A stretch of DNA of 64,000 nt from CAYVBE01 sp964448935 (GCA_964448935.1 CAYVBE010000001.1:1-64000); one strand, 5' to 3'. Shown: positions 48,901 through 56,734, counted from the first letter of the stretch. Numbers and translations are program-made. Notes: generated by a model not told the origin, from the sequence alone.

Positions 48901-51596
48901 ATCCGACGACGGACCATTGGTCTGACACGGAGCCAGATCAGTACCTTGACAGTTCGAGCGGTTCGTGCAACTACACGTTTACGGCATTCAAGCCTTCCAT
49001 CTACCTGATTGTGGTACAGGCTGAAAACCCTGCGTGGGACGGCACTGATCCCGATGATCCGTACCGCTGGCTGAAGGAAAGGTGGTTCTATGTCCAGGTG
49101 GTCAACGAGTTCGAACGCAATCCGGATGCGAACATTCTTGTTGTGGATATGGATCAGCCGGACCGGTACTACCTCAACGGACACGGGACATTTTACTCCC
49201 ATGTCGAGGACTATTATGTAAATCTGCAGGACATAAACGATTTGGACGGATTCAACTCTGGTGACAACGGCGAGGTCGATCCGAGAACTCTCACAGAGCA
49301 ACCGGCACTGCCCATACTCAACTACCTTACGGGGCAAAACGGGCCCGGGGCTCCCTGGCCTTGGGATTACGGATACCAGTACTGGTGTACGCAGGTGTAC
49401 CATACGCTCCAGCCAAATGCCCAGGCGATTCTGGATGGCCAGAGATACTATGGCGATCTGACACCGTCCGCGATCGAGTCGTTCAGGGACACATACGGTC
49501 CATTGGTGGTGTTTACCGGCGACTCAATCGTTTCCCGTGGTGGCGCGCTAATCTCATTCCCGCACCGTTACCTTTTCCTCTATAATTCCATGCCATTTCC
49601 GGACGTAAACTTCCTCCAGAACTTTCTCGAAATGGGCGGGAAGCTGTTCGTCACTAATCAGACCCTGTCGAACGAGACCGACAATGTTCCGTATCTCGCT
49701 ACATTCCAGGAGGACTTCCTTGGTGCCGTAACCGCCACGGAAGACTCGGATTACAGCAACATGGAGGGCCTATTCGACGACACCATGAGCAAGCTCATTC
49801 AGGACCTGGAGATCGAAGGTGGGAACGGGGAAAGCAACACCATAGTCAGCGCAGAGCTGGATCCTAACGGCACAGGGGCTGCAACCGTTTTCATCTGGGA
49901 TGAACAAGCAGGTGGTGGTGAACTGAACAGCAGCAAATCAGCGGCTATCCACAACCGCCTCATTGCCAACGCCGCGCGAACACTCTACTTCCCATGGCCT
50001 TTCGAGTCTATCGACCATGCGCTCCAGGGAAATACGCTGGACTTCTCTGGCCGGGTCAATGTGATGAAGCAGGCATTGGAATGGTTGCAAAGCGTTGCCG
50101 CAGCCGGTAACCCCATCCCTGCTAACGGCGCAGTGGATGTTCCGTTGAATATTACCTTCGAGTGGAGTGAAGTGACAGAGTCCGACGGGTACGAGGTGTA
50201 TTTTGCCGAAAGCGGCCAGGCGTTGACACTGGTGGCCGACATAACCAATACGGCAGACAATGACCTGGGTCCCGGTGATGCGGGTTACCCTGGTCCCCTG
50301 ACAGCTGACACTCAGTATGTCTGGCGCGTGGCCACCAAGAATCCCGGTGGCGGCACCACTACACCGGATACCTTATGGCAGTTCCGGACCGTCAGCCTCA
50401 CGGCCAGTAATCCGAATCCGCCGGACGGTGCGACCGGTGTCAGCCCGGCCGTAACGCTTTCGTGGAGTGGAGCGGTCGATCTGACTGATCCCGCGGAAGT
50501 GTACGAAGTTTACCTGTGGGAGGACGGCGATCAGATACAATTGGTGGACACCATAGCCGACGCCACGGAGTACACACCTCCGGCGCCACTGGCTGAGGGC
50601 ATTTTGTACAATTGGCGCGTGGACAGTGTGATAGACGGAATGAACTATGAGGGTGACCCGTGGGAGTTCGAGACTGCGACGGCCGACCAGGCGTTCAACC
50701 CCGACCCGGTTGATGGTGCAACGGGTGTGCCTGTGGACAAGACACTATCCTGGTCTGGTCCGCCCACTGCGCAGACTTACGATGTCTTTCTCGGCCAGGG
50801 GAGCCTGCCCGGAACGCCCACGGTGTCCGGTCTGAACACGCCACAGTTCGATCCACCGACGGACCTGACCGAGGGGGCGACATACGTATGGAGGGTGGAT
50901 GTGAACCACACACCTGCCAGCGGCCTGGGCACGGTACAGGGGCTCGAATGGACGTTTACTGTAGAGACAGCGGGTGCCGCATCGAACCCCGTGCCCGCTG
51001 ACGGCGCCAACGGTGTCTCGTTGATTACACTTCTTTCGTGGCTGGGTCAGGCGGATAGCTACGACATCTACTTCGGCGCCGGCAGCCTGCCGGGCACGCC
51101 TAACCAGACCGGGCTCACCGTCAACTTCTGGTATCCGGGCCAGCTTACGGCCAACACGACTTATGTCTGGCGCGTTGACAGCCACATCGGCGCCAGTACA
51201 GTGATCGGCGCCGTTTGGACCTTTACCACGGGCACGCAGCAGCAGCCCGACGACGGTGGCGGCGGTGGTGGCGGCGGTGGCGGATGCTTCATTGCTACGT
51301 CTGCCATGGAGGGCGTTGCGCCTGCAGCCCCGGGTCTGGTGGAACGCAACTGCACCGGCGAGTACGTGCTGCCCGAAGACAGGGCACGGGGGCTGGAGCT
51401 TATCCGCGGCCTGCGGGACGACCTGCTGATGCGGGCGAAGCCCGGCCGACAGTTCAGCGCCTGGTACTACGCCTTCGGGCCCTACGCCGCCGAGGCAATA
51501 CGCCACCGCGAGCCGGCCAAGGCCGTGGTGCGCGGCGTGCTGCTGCGGCCTCTGGCGGGACTGTCCGAAGACTGCCTGACAAGGGAGCAGGAGTAG
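45906..51596 (+). CDS. giant secreted gingipain-like / FN3 / CFI-box C-terminal protein
   Basis: 1896 aa. Start at the second of two adjacent ATGs, 5 nt after GGGAG. A signal peptide (SVLIGLFVFLLAQGGPSFS) leads to a region resembling C25 gingipain peptidases: VTLLGDADHVAPSF, LHPAFQVSRIPL, YLLAHGQ (H706) and LISAAGQNNRFD, WTSLGEAACL, IGIIGFASA, GDSALSLP. The nucleophile cysteine expected in the ACxxGxF-like motif appears to be Gly750. After an uncharacterised middle part come four fibronectin-III-like repeats starting near residues 1400, 1500, 1596 and 1692. A poly-Gly linker and a CFI-box tail (CFIATSAMEG...GRQFSAWYYAFGPYAAE) end the protein. Base usage is visibly less GC-rich than neighbours for most of its length. 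It is followed 4 nt later by gspC. Confidence 0.75.
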   Translation: MHKQGRRASSCFLSVLIGLFVFLLAQGGPSFSAYVERPNPRPSSAIALFGDHSREFEWYDTNNPPDTEYRVGVSELGGGSGVWGFYKISQTKSTPAGETDGPFTANCQNFLIGISREWPWQSPDLPGDPRVVPEGEPDPDGEDFYTGMLPNFTYAWQVQTRAPGGDWEEGRQWVVHTPIAKPGMNFDPSPHGALSVGVYPRFVWSEHPHLPDFPQAKVLLVDLDEGDPNYSKGWVDNDGNINEDRVVKTYAPNDGDAPAIDKIREFWHFDENWQRLLPNRNYAWRIVYCDDEGNALFDDREQPGEDPEDPPEDPNDQKDAGEPYLWADGGGDTADGWQFRTVGEITSAELNSPNTRSLIIYWQSMYGTLDPDPWEGDFTFASVAEDIEYIHEQIHDPAISTAIVGTQEVTASYGGLHNDDARRANCTDQAPWPDEITGFEGWYTMGRSARNNAGMDPGPTHVRGTQDRYREWTARGIRTLLQDTTNKTGFGGISDRAYAEHLEQVTLLGDADHVAPSFYHHYQIGSAHKWVGTDFFYSTQNDTSAVELHPAFQVSRIPLQQKSEDNYRTYEASFADPRTTVGRAYADPEPVVEKIWDFSAILSESHTGNPAAKSDAYQDWFGRAVVVAGGTNLWEWFQFFPAFVQNLLSGQVAAVGGPRDTFAGLKVRQYNMWGAGEEALSPANVLRHLTKPEADAVPGFVYLLAHGQDWQDLGDQTVLDPFGQVIEDNDFDRTWDAPHGRRPLLISAAGQNNRFDTHLWGSNEPWTSLGEAACLARGGPIGIIGFASADYWESAEHSKTYPDGGTTSRSFRSSGVDDIEGHVWPDIDQGQVSLAAASDPASPLRGKIELIKLIAERYQSSTNPGIGDVLNNALAEYVEAHATELENADDQSVVTTVFGACLLGDSALSLPPRQRPDLDKARPVITDENLRSVASPSGYDATPGYNSAGMPVHVIARWDPDTETNPGTPVELTIETDADNVRVRVMTPFDFGLDGQWYDPTTDHWSDTEPDQYLDSSSGSCNYTFTAFKPSIYLIVVQAENPAWDGTDPDDPYRWLKERWFYVQVVNEFERNPDANILVVDMDQPDRYYLNGHGTFYSHVEDYYVNLQDINDLDGFNSGDNGEVDPRTLTEQPALPILNYLTGQNGPGAPWPWDYGYQYWCTQVYHTLQPNAQAILDGQRYYGDLTPSAIESFRDTYGPLVVFTGDSIVSRGGALISFPHRYLFLYNSMPFPDVNFLQNFLEMGGKLFVTNQTLSNETDNVPYLATFQEDFLGAVTATEDSDYSNMEGLFDDTMSKLIQDLEIEGGNGESNTIVSAELDPNGTGAATVFIWDEQAGGGELNSSKSAAIHNRLIANAARTLYFPWPFESIDHALQGNTLDFSGRVNVMKQALEWLQSVAAAGNPIPANGAVDVPLNITFEWSEVTESDGYEVYFAESGQALTLVADITNTADNDLGPGDAGYPGPLTADTQYVWRVATKNPGGGTTTPDTLWQFRTVSLTASNPNPPDGATGVSPAVTLSWSGAVDLTDPAEVYEVYLWEDGDQIQLVDTIADATEYTPPAPLAEGILYNWRVDSVIDGMNYEGDPWEFETATADQAFNPDPVDGATGVPVDKTLSWSGPPTAQTYDVFLGQGSLPGTPTVSGLNTPQFDPPTDLTEGATYVWRVDVNHTPASGLGTVQGLEWTFTVETAGAASNPVPADGANGVSLITLLSWLGQADSYDIYFGAGSLPGTPNQTGLTVNFWYPGQLTANTTYVWRVDSHIGASTVIGAVWTFTTGTQQQPDDGGGGGGGGGGCFIATSAMEGVAPAAPGLVERNCTGEYVLPEDRARGLELIRGLRDDLLMRAKPGRQFSAWYYAFGPYAAEAIRHREPAKAVVRGVLLRPLAGLSEDCLTREQE

Positions 51597-51600
51597 GAAG

Positions 51601-52599
51601 ATGTTCGGCAGACGCAGGGCACTTCTGAGGCGACTGCTGACCGCGGCCTCCATACTGCTGGCCGTTGGCACGGGCGGGGCTGCCTACCTGGCCTTCTTCC
51701 GCGCATCCGACACTACGCAACTCACCCGACCATCGGCCGATTCGGGAATGAAGTCCCGGCAGTCGGCCGATGCACCGTCCGAGGACCGCGACCTGTCCGT
51801 GCTGTGGGAGGGGCGCGACGCGCAGAAGTCCGTCGTCCCCCCGCCGATGGGGGGAGCCCTGGATGGTGAGGCGGAACGTGAGCGGGTGCCCTTCAAGCTG
51901 CGTGGGGTTATCTACTCCGGCGCGGGGGATTCCGTGGCCTTCGTCGAGGTAGGAGACCAACTGCGGCTGCTCGGGCCGGACTCCGAGCTGCAGGGCTGGA
52001 AGGTAGCCGCCATCCATCCTCGGTCCATGGTGCTCAAGCGGGACGACGCCGAGTTCAGCATCTCCATCGAGAGCCTGTCTGTGACCGAACGGCCCGTGGC
52101 CGACCTGACCGCGGGCGACGGGGCGGCGGACACTGAGGCAACCGAAGACGCGGCCAATGTGGAGAGGAGCGTGGTGACCGCAGGAACTGACTCCGAGGGG
52201 GTTGCCGACATCCGGGAAACCGCCGAGGTAAGCAGTCGGGAACGGGAGTACTCACCGCCGCCTTTGCAGGGGGCGGAGGCGCGGGTGCGCGTGCCAAAAG
52301 ACCTTGTCGAGAAGGTGCGGGAGGACCCGCGCAGCGTCGAGTACGGCGTGCGCTATAGCTGGCAGCTCAGCCCGAACGGGAAGATAGCCGGCTACAGCAT
52401 AGACAAGGTCGAGCCCGGCTCGCTGGCCGCCCGCTACGGCCTGGCCCCGGGGGACCGCGTGCTGGCCGTTAACGGCGTCCCGCTGGACACTCCGACCCGC
52501 GCGCTGGAACTCTACCGGCGTTACCGCAATTCCGATTCCGCCAGGGTTACCATCAACCGCCACGGGGAAACCAAAGACGTGCTCTTCTACGTGCGGTAG
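51601..52599 (+). CDS. gspC: GspC-like type II secretion inner-membrane protein with PDZ domain
   Basis: 332 aa. GspC links the inner-membrane platform to the secretin and recruits substrates. It has one membrane helix at about residues 10-32, then a periplasmic homology-region domain (VPFKLRGVIYSGAGDSVAFVE... LGPDSELQGWKV). An Asp/Glu/Ala-rich linker leads to a C-terminal PDZ domain (about 235-330: IDKVEPGSLAARYGLAPGDRVLAVNG). It begins 4 nt after the stop of the giant secreted protein, so the two are translationally coupled. It is on the opposite strand from the rest of the gsp genes, which lack their own gspC. Confidence 0.85.
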   Translation: MFGRRRALLRRLLTAASILLAVGTGGAAYLAFFRASDTTQLTRPSADSGMKSRQSADAPSEDRDLSVLWEGRDAQKSVVPPPMGGALDGEAERERVPFKLRGVIYSGAGDSVAFVEVGDQLRLLGPDSELQGWKVAAIHPRSMVLKRDDAEFSISIESLSVTERPVADLTAGDGAADTEATEDAANVERSVVTAGTDSEGVADIRETAEVSSREREYSPPPLQGAEARVRVPKDLVEKVREDPRSVEYGVRYSWQLSPNGKIAGYSIDKVEPGSLAARYGLAPGDRVLAVNGVPLDTPTRALELYRRYRNSDSARVTINRHGETKDVLFYVR

Positions 52600-52604
52600 A
52601 ACGG

Positions 52605-53084
52605 CCTCAGCCGCCCCCGGCTGAGGTACGGGCGGTTCGTGCAGCGCGCACGGTTGATGTGTAGCGCAGCCACCCGCGGCGGCGAAAACGGATGCATGCG
52701 GAAGCCGCGGTCGGGATCGTTTCGCCTGAAAGGCGTAAACATATCAGCCCAGGGCAGAGCCCGCAGGGCGTCGCCCTGGGAACCGTGGCCGTTCCAATTG
52801 GTAGCCCTGACAGGGCGGAACCCGGCTCTTCAATCCTCCCGTCCCTGGTGGTGAAGACGAAGGGCGGGAACGGGCACGGATAATGACGGACGCGTGTTGG
52901 CCTACTGATGTGCCGCCCTTTCAGGGCTCGATTTTCCTTCTGCGTTTCTACCCAGGGCTGCTAAAGCAGCTGGAAGAACGCTCGGCGTTCTTCATGGGAC
53001 CGAGTGGCACATGAATGCCCTTCGGTCCCCGCTGCGCCCTTCGGGCTCTGCCCCGGGCTTTTATATCGCGCCCTTTCAGGGCGC
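52605..53084. repeat. intergenic hairpin island B
   Basis: Many perfect inverted repeats lie between the convergent gspC and gspJ genes. CCTCAGCCG/CGGCTGAGG is at 52605-52626, just after the gspC stop, and CGCCT/AGGCG at 52723-52735. Type S CCCAGGGC/GCCCTGGG with inner GCCC/GGGC is at 52748-52780, and GTTCC-GCCCT/AGGGC-GGAAC at 52791-52821. Then come GCCCT/AGGGC (52915-52927), GCTGC/GCAGC (52957-52970) and GAAGAACGC/GCGTTCTTC (52973-52993). Last are GGGACCGA/TCGGTCCC with inner GGCA/TGCC (52996-53029) and GCGCCCT/AGGGCGC (53068-53084). The first and the GAAGAA hairpin match island A. Short open frames here are by-products of the repeats. Confidence 0.85.
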
Positions 53085-53116
53085 CATTTACGAACGTTCT
53101 CGGTTGGTCAGGCTAA

Positions 53117-53370
53117 CCCGGATATTTCACGAGAGTTTTCCGTCCAGCGGACGTTTTTGCCCTCATGCGGCGCCCTCCGCGCTCGCCTGTCCTCGACGTG
53201 CCTTATGGCACGCCTGCGGTAGCTCGCTTGTGCGGGCTTGCCTGAGAGCAAAACCGTCGCCCTGGTGCGTACACAGGGTGTTGCTTGTGGCTGGCCGGTT
53301 TTTTTGCTGTAAGATGCGTTCCTTTAGACAGTTGCGTGCGGTCCCGAAAAACTCTCGTGAAATATCCGGG
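53117..53370. mobile_element. MITE-like 254-bp element
   Basis: Bounded by 23-bp perfect terminal inverted repeats (53117-53139, beginning CCCGGATATTTCACGAGAG, and its complement at 53348-53370). The same four bases CTAA lie directly outside each end (53113-53116 and 53371-53374), as a target-site duplication would. No transposase is encoded. A CGTGCC-TTAT-GGCACG hairpin (53197-53212) is inside. A 4-bp YTAR-type duplication is known for IS5-group elements, but the terminal repeats alone do not prove the family. Confidence 0.65.
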
Positions 53371-53465
53371 CTAAACGCCTACGCCCGAACTCGGGGGACC
53401 ACCGGGCCAGGCTGCGACCCTTCTCGGTTGACCACGCTGCACGCCTGAGAAGCATCCTTCCCGGT

Positions 53466-53482
53466 TTGCGCGGTCCGCGCAA
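53466..53482 (-). terminator. hairpin downstream of gspJ
   Basis: TTGCGCG/CGCGCAA with a 3-nt loop lies 16 nt after the end of gspJ on the minus strand. It is a compact GC-rich stem but lacks a U tract, so intrinsic termination is uncertain. The roughly 95 bp between it and the MITE-like element show nothing else I can name. Confidence 0.35.
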
Positions 53483-53498
53483 GCGCTCGGTGCCGGCC

Positions 53499-54173
53499 CT
53501 ACTCCTGCACGGCCTCATCGGGCAGCTTTGGGCGCGGGTCCACGGTGCGGTCTGCCAGGGGCATGGCGATGCACGTGGGGTGCGGCGGGTCGGCCTCGGG
53601 GTGCAGGGCCAGCTCCATCCGCACGGCTATTGGGGGCTTGTTGAGCGACCACTGCCGGCGCCACTCCGAGCCGTCGTAGCAGTCCACCAGCACGAAGGCC
53701 ACCTCGTCCACCAGGCGCTGCTCCGCCGCGTGGCGCCAGTCCGGGCTGGAGCCCGGCTCGTAGGGCGTCTGCTGGCGCAGAAGCTCGTAGCCTTCCGCCT
53801 CCTCGTCGCGCGGGCGCAGGAGGTATCGGACGCGCTGCACGTCGGGCGGGGCATCCGAATGGGGCAGGGCGGACAGGGTCGTCAGTTCAAGGACCGTCCC
53901 GCCGTCCGTGGGAAACTCGGGCGGCACCACCACCGGCGGGAGTTGCTCGTCGGGAATCGGCACGAGGGCCTCCACGTCCCACCGCAGAATGCGCGCCACG
54001 CCGTAGCCCAGGCGTGCACGGCGCAGCGTCTGCCGGGAGCGCTGCATACCGCGGACCGTCAGCCGAAGAACGCCCGAGACGGTTACCATGAGCAGGGCGG
54101 TGATCGCCAGCGCACAGATGACCTCCATGAGCGTGAAACGCCAGCGGGGCGCACCGTGGTGGGAGGCGTTCAC
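53499..54173 (-). CDS. gspJ: minor pseudopilin GspJ
   Basis: 224 aa. GspJ sits in the tip complex of the type II pseudopilus with GspI and GspK. The N-terminal helix FTLMEVICALAITALLMVTVSGVL is typical, with Glu5. The residue before the cleavage site is arginine (RWR/FTLMEV) instead of the near-invariant glycine, as the DNA (CGT) confirms. The C-terminal body (VRYLLRPRDEEAEGYELLR, VAFVLVDCYDGSEWR) matches GspJ. It overlaps gspI by ATGA and is the last gene of the operon. Confidence 0.85.
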   Translation of the reverse strand: MNASHHGAPRWRFTLMEVICALAITALLMVTVSGVLRLTVRGMQRSRQTLRRARLGYGVARILRWDVEALVPIPDEQLPPVVVPPEFPTDGGTVLELTTLSALPHSDAPPDVQRVRYLLRPRDEEAEGYELLRQQTPYEPGSSPDWRHAAEQRLVDEVAFVLVDCYDGSEWRRQWSLNKPPIAVRMELALHPEADPPHPTCIAMPLADRTVDPRPKLPDEAVQE

Positions 54174-54601
54174 GGGCTCTCCTCCTCCGAGGAGCGCTGC
54201 AGCAGCCAGACGGTGGCCCGCACCTGTTCCGCAGCGCGCCGGTCTTCAACCGCTTCGCCGGGCGGGGGGGAGACGCTGACGGTGAAGGCACTGAGTCCCG
54301 ACGGCGCCCCGTGGGGCGGGTCTTCTTCCGCGATGGACCAGGTGTAGCCCTCGGCATCCGGAAAGGGGCCGGTGCCCGGCTGTGCTATGCCGGCCTTCAG
54401 GTCCGCCACGCGGCCCTGGCAGAGCCGGACGGCGGTGAGGATGCGGCCTGCCCGGCCGGTGGCTTGCACAGCCCGCGCGCGGGCGACGAGCAGCCCGGCG
54501 CAGACGAGGCCCAGTATGGCCACCGCGGCGGCGACCTCCACCAGCGTGAAGCCCGAGCGCCGTGCCGAGTCGCTACAGCTCCGATGCGGTTGTGCGTTCA
54601 T
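54170..54601 (-). CDS. gspI: minor pseudopilin GspI
   Basis: 143 aa from the ATG at 54601 (a GTG at 54613 is an alternative). A prepilin signal SG/FTLVEVAAAVAIL with Glu5 is present. The globular part includes ARARAVQATGRAGRILTAVRLCQGRVADLKAG and a short beta region (YTWSIAEEDPP). It is the connector in the GspI-J-K tip. The start overlaps the end of gspH by 29 nt, and the stop overlaps gspJ. Length fits the family. Confidence 0.82.
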   Translation of the reverse strand: MNAQPHRSCSDSARRSGFTLVEVAAAVAILGLVCAGLLVARARAVQATGRAGRILTAVRLCQGRVADLKAGIAQPGTGPFPDAEGYTWSIAEEDPPHGAPSGLSAFTVSVSPPPGEAVEDRRAAEQVRATVWLLQRSSEEESP

Positions 54602-55076
54602 AGCTCGGCTCACCCGTGAGGGGGCTGAATCGTATGCGAATCACGGAATATTCGCCGGTCCCCAGCAGCACTTCGTGGTCCGTCACCGTGCCGTCCGGAT
54701 AGGCGAAACAGGCGGCCACCTCCTGCTGGACCGTGTTGAAGCCGAATTTGACCCATTCGAACCGCACGCCGGCGGGCAGTTTGTGGAAGGCCTGCGCCTC
54801 CTCGTCCACCTCTACCCAGAATTGCCCTGCGGGCACGTCGTAGAGGATGCGGGCACGGTCTCCCGACAGTGCGGCGGCATTGCGTGCCCACTGGAGCGTT
54901 GTGGCCACCTGGTGGGCGGCTGCGCGGAGGCGCCAACGGGGCAGGCGGTTGAGCCTGGGCACCATCAGCGTGAGCACCAGGGCGAGCACGGCCAGCGTGA
55001 CCGTCAGCTCCAGAACGGTGAAGCCGCCGTCACTCGCCGCCCTGCGCGTGGAGTTCCCAGCTATTGATGTCGGCAT
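54573..55076 (-). CDS. gspH: minor pseudopilin GspH
   Basis: 167 aa. I start at the ATG giving MPTSIAGNSTRRAASDGG, the first near the prepilin cleavage site. It overlaps the 3' end of gspG by 47 nt, and no internal start between it and the leader G/FTVLELTVTLAVLALVL is available. The beta-rich domain (RARILYDVPAGQFWVEVDEE) matches GspH/FimT-type pilins. The region upstream in the same frame is only a shadow of gspG. Confidence 0.82.
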   Translation of the reverse strand: MPTSIAGNSTRRAASDGGFTVLELTVTLAVLALVLTLMVPRLNRLPRWRLRAAAHQVATTLQWARNAAALSGDRARILYDVPAGQFWVEVDEEAQAFHKLPAGVRFEWVKFGFNTVQQEVAACFAYPDGTVTDHEVLLGTGEYSVIRIRFSPLTGEPSYERTTASEL

Positions 55077-55500
55077 CGGGACCTTCGCCTCCCTCCGTGC
55101 CGTCGCGTCCGTAGGAGATGATGTCGAACTTGCCTTGCGCGCCGGGGTAGATGTAGTCGTATTCGTTGCCCCAGGGGTCGCGCGGGACGGCTTCCAGGTA
55201 TCCGCCCTCGGGCCAGTCGGTGACGCGCTCGTCCTCCGGCGGGGTGACCAGGGCCTCCAGCCCCTGCTGCGTGGAGGGGTAGAAGTTATTGTCCTGGTAG
55301 AACAACTCCAGGGCATCCTTCAGCTCCTGTATCTGGATGCGGGCGATGCGGGTCTTCGCGCGTTCGAGCTGCCCGCTGACCACGGTGACCACGATCCCGG
55401 CGATGAGGCCGAGTATGAGCACGACGGTCATGACCTCCAGCAGCGTCAGGCCCTCCCGCCGCCACAGGCTCAGGCGTCCGGTGTCTTCTTTTCTTCTCAT
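55030..55500 (-). CDS. gspG: major pseudopilin GspG
   Basis: 156 aa. Main subunit of the pseudopilus, processed by prepilin peptidase. The leader is EG/LTLLEVMTVVLILGLIAG with Glu5; position +1 is Leu rather than Phe. The GspG-specific C-terminal signature is clear: ALELFYQDNNFYPSTQQGLEAL, VPRDPWGNEYDYIYPG, FDIISYGRDG, including the Ca-binding loop region. The AGGAGA-like upstream sequence and the 23-nt gap to gspF support operon translation. Confidence 0.95.
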   Translation of the reverse strand: MRRKEDTGRLSLWRREGLTLLEVMTVVLILGLIAGIVVTVVSGQLERAKTRIARIQIQELKDALELFYQDNNFYPSTQQGLEALVTPPEDERVTDWPEGGYLEAVPRDPWGNEYDYIYPGAQGKFDIISYGRDGTEGGEGPDADINSWELHAQGGE

Positions 55501-55523
55501 TAAAACTGCTCCGGTTTACGGTG

Positions 55524-56732
55524 TCAGATGTTGCTCAGTTCCAGAATCGTCATCATAAGCGACAGGGCGATGAACCCCACCACGGCGGCCATAATCAGCA
55601 CCAGCACGGGCTCCAGGACCGTCAGCAGCCGCCGTGAGGCGATTTCCACCTCCAGGTCGTAGGACTCCGAGACGTGTTCGAGCACTTCTTCCAGGTTTCC
55701 GCTGCGCTCTCCGACGGCCACCATGTAGCCCACCATGGGCGGAAACAGCCGGCTCTCGCGCATCTGCGAGGACATGTCCTTGCCCTCCACCACGGCCTGT
55801 CGTATCTGGTCTATCTCCCGGCGCAGTATCTCGTTGGGCGTCAGCGAGGCCAGCGTCTCCAGCGCCTCCAGCGCGGGCACACCGGTGCGCAGCAGCGTGG
55901 AGAAGGACATGCTGAAGCGGCCCAGCAGGCTCTTCTTCACCAGCTTTCCGATGAGCGGGATGCGCAGCACCAGCCGGTCCAGGAAGATTCGGCCCCGTTC
56001 GGTGCGCCGCGCCCAGGCCAGAGCCAGGAAGAGGAGCGCCGCGAGCGGCAGCGCCAGCCAGATGTAAGTGCGCACGAATCCGCTGGCCGCGAAAAGCATG
56101 GACGAAGTGATGGGCAGCCCGCCCTGATGCTGTGAGAGCAACGGCTGCAGCATGGGCACCACGACGGCCGAGAGGAAGATGATGAGCGCCACGGCCATGA
56201 CGACGAGGATGGAGGGGTAGATCAGGGCGGTGGCCACTTGTGAGCGCAGCATGCGTCGGCGCTCCAAAAAATCCGCCAGCCGCCGGAACACCACGTCCAT
56301 CATGCCGCTCTTCTCGGCGGAGGTTACCATCTCGATGTAGGCGCGATCGAAGAAGCGGGGATAGTTCCCGAGCGCTTCGGCCAGGGAGAGTCCGGAATTG
56401 ACCGCCTCGCGCGCCTCCAGCAGGGCGCGGGAGAGGCCCTTGTGCTCCACCTGCCGGCTCAGCACGTCCAGGGCCTCGGCAATGGGCACACCGCTGGCCA
56501 GAAGCACCGCGAACTGGCGCGTGAAGATGGTGACGTGCTGCGCCGCCCGCGCGCCGGCGCCGGGCAGCACGGCGGGCAGGCCGCCGCCTCCGCTCTCGGC
56601 GGGCTCGACCTTTTGGGGGAACAGCTCCATGGAGCGCAACTGCCGGCGGGCGTCCATGGGGTTGTCCGCCACCAACATGCCGCGCACCACGTCGCCGGAT
56701 TCGTTGACTGCCTTGTAGCGGAAGCTGGCCAT
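55524..56732 (-). CDS. gspF: type II secretion inner-membrane platform protein GspF
   Basis: 402 aa from the ATG that gives MASFRYKAVNESGDVVRG. The longer frame overlaps gspE and is not homologous. Polytopic protein with two T2SSF domains and three membrane helices: about residues 170-190, 220-240 and 375-395. Family motifs: FTRQFAVLLASGVPIAEAL, EKSGMMDVVFRRLADFLE, and the second domain's FSTLLRTGVPALEALETLA and VGERSGNLEEVLEHV. It anchors GspE and the pseudopilus base. The start lies 3 nt after the gspE stop. Confidence 0.95.
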   Translation of the reverse strand: MASFRYKAVNESGDVVRGMLVADNPMDARRQLRSMELFPQKVEPAESGGGGLPAVLPGAGARAAQHVTIFTRQFAVLLASGVPIAEALDVLSRQVEHKGLSRALLEAREAVNSGLSLAEALGNYPRFFDRAYIEMVTSAEKSGMMDVVFRRLADFLERRRMLRSQVATALIYPSILVVMAVALIIFLSAVVVPMLQPLLSQHQGGLPITSSMLFAASGFVRTYIWLALPLAALLFLALAWARRTERGRIFLDRLVLRIPLIGKLVKKSLLGRFSMSFSTLLRTGVPALEALETLASLTPNEILRREIDQIRQAVVEGKDMSSQMRESRLFPPMVGYMVAVGERSGNLEEVLEHVSESYDLEVEIASRRLLTVLEPVLVLIMAAVVGFIALSLMMTILELSNI

Positions 56733-56734
56733 GG

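Noticed and set aside
52639..53448. Several short open frames in island B and the MITE-like element that could be called hypothetical proteins
   Set aside because: Their reading follows the inverted repeats (for example the ISAQG...PWEP stretch), they lack ribosome-binding sites, and alternative frames are equally open. They are best seen as translations of repeats.
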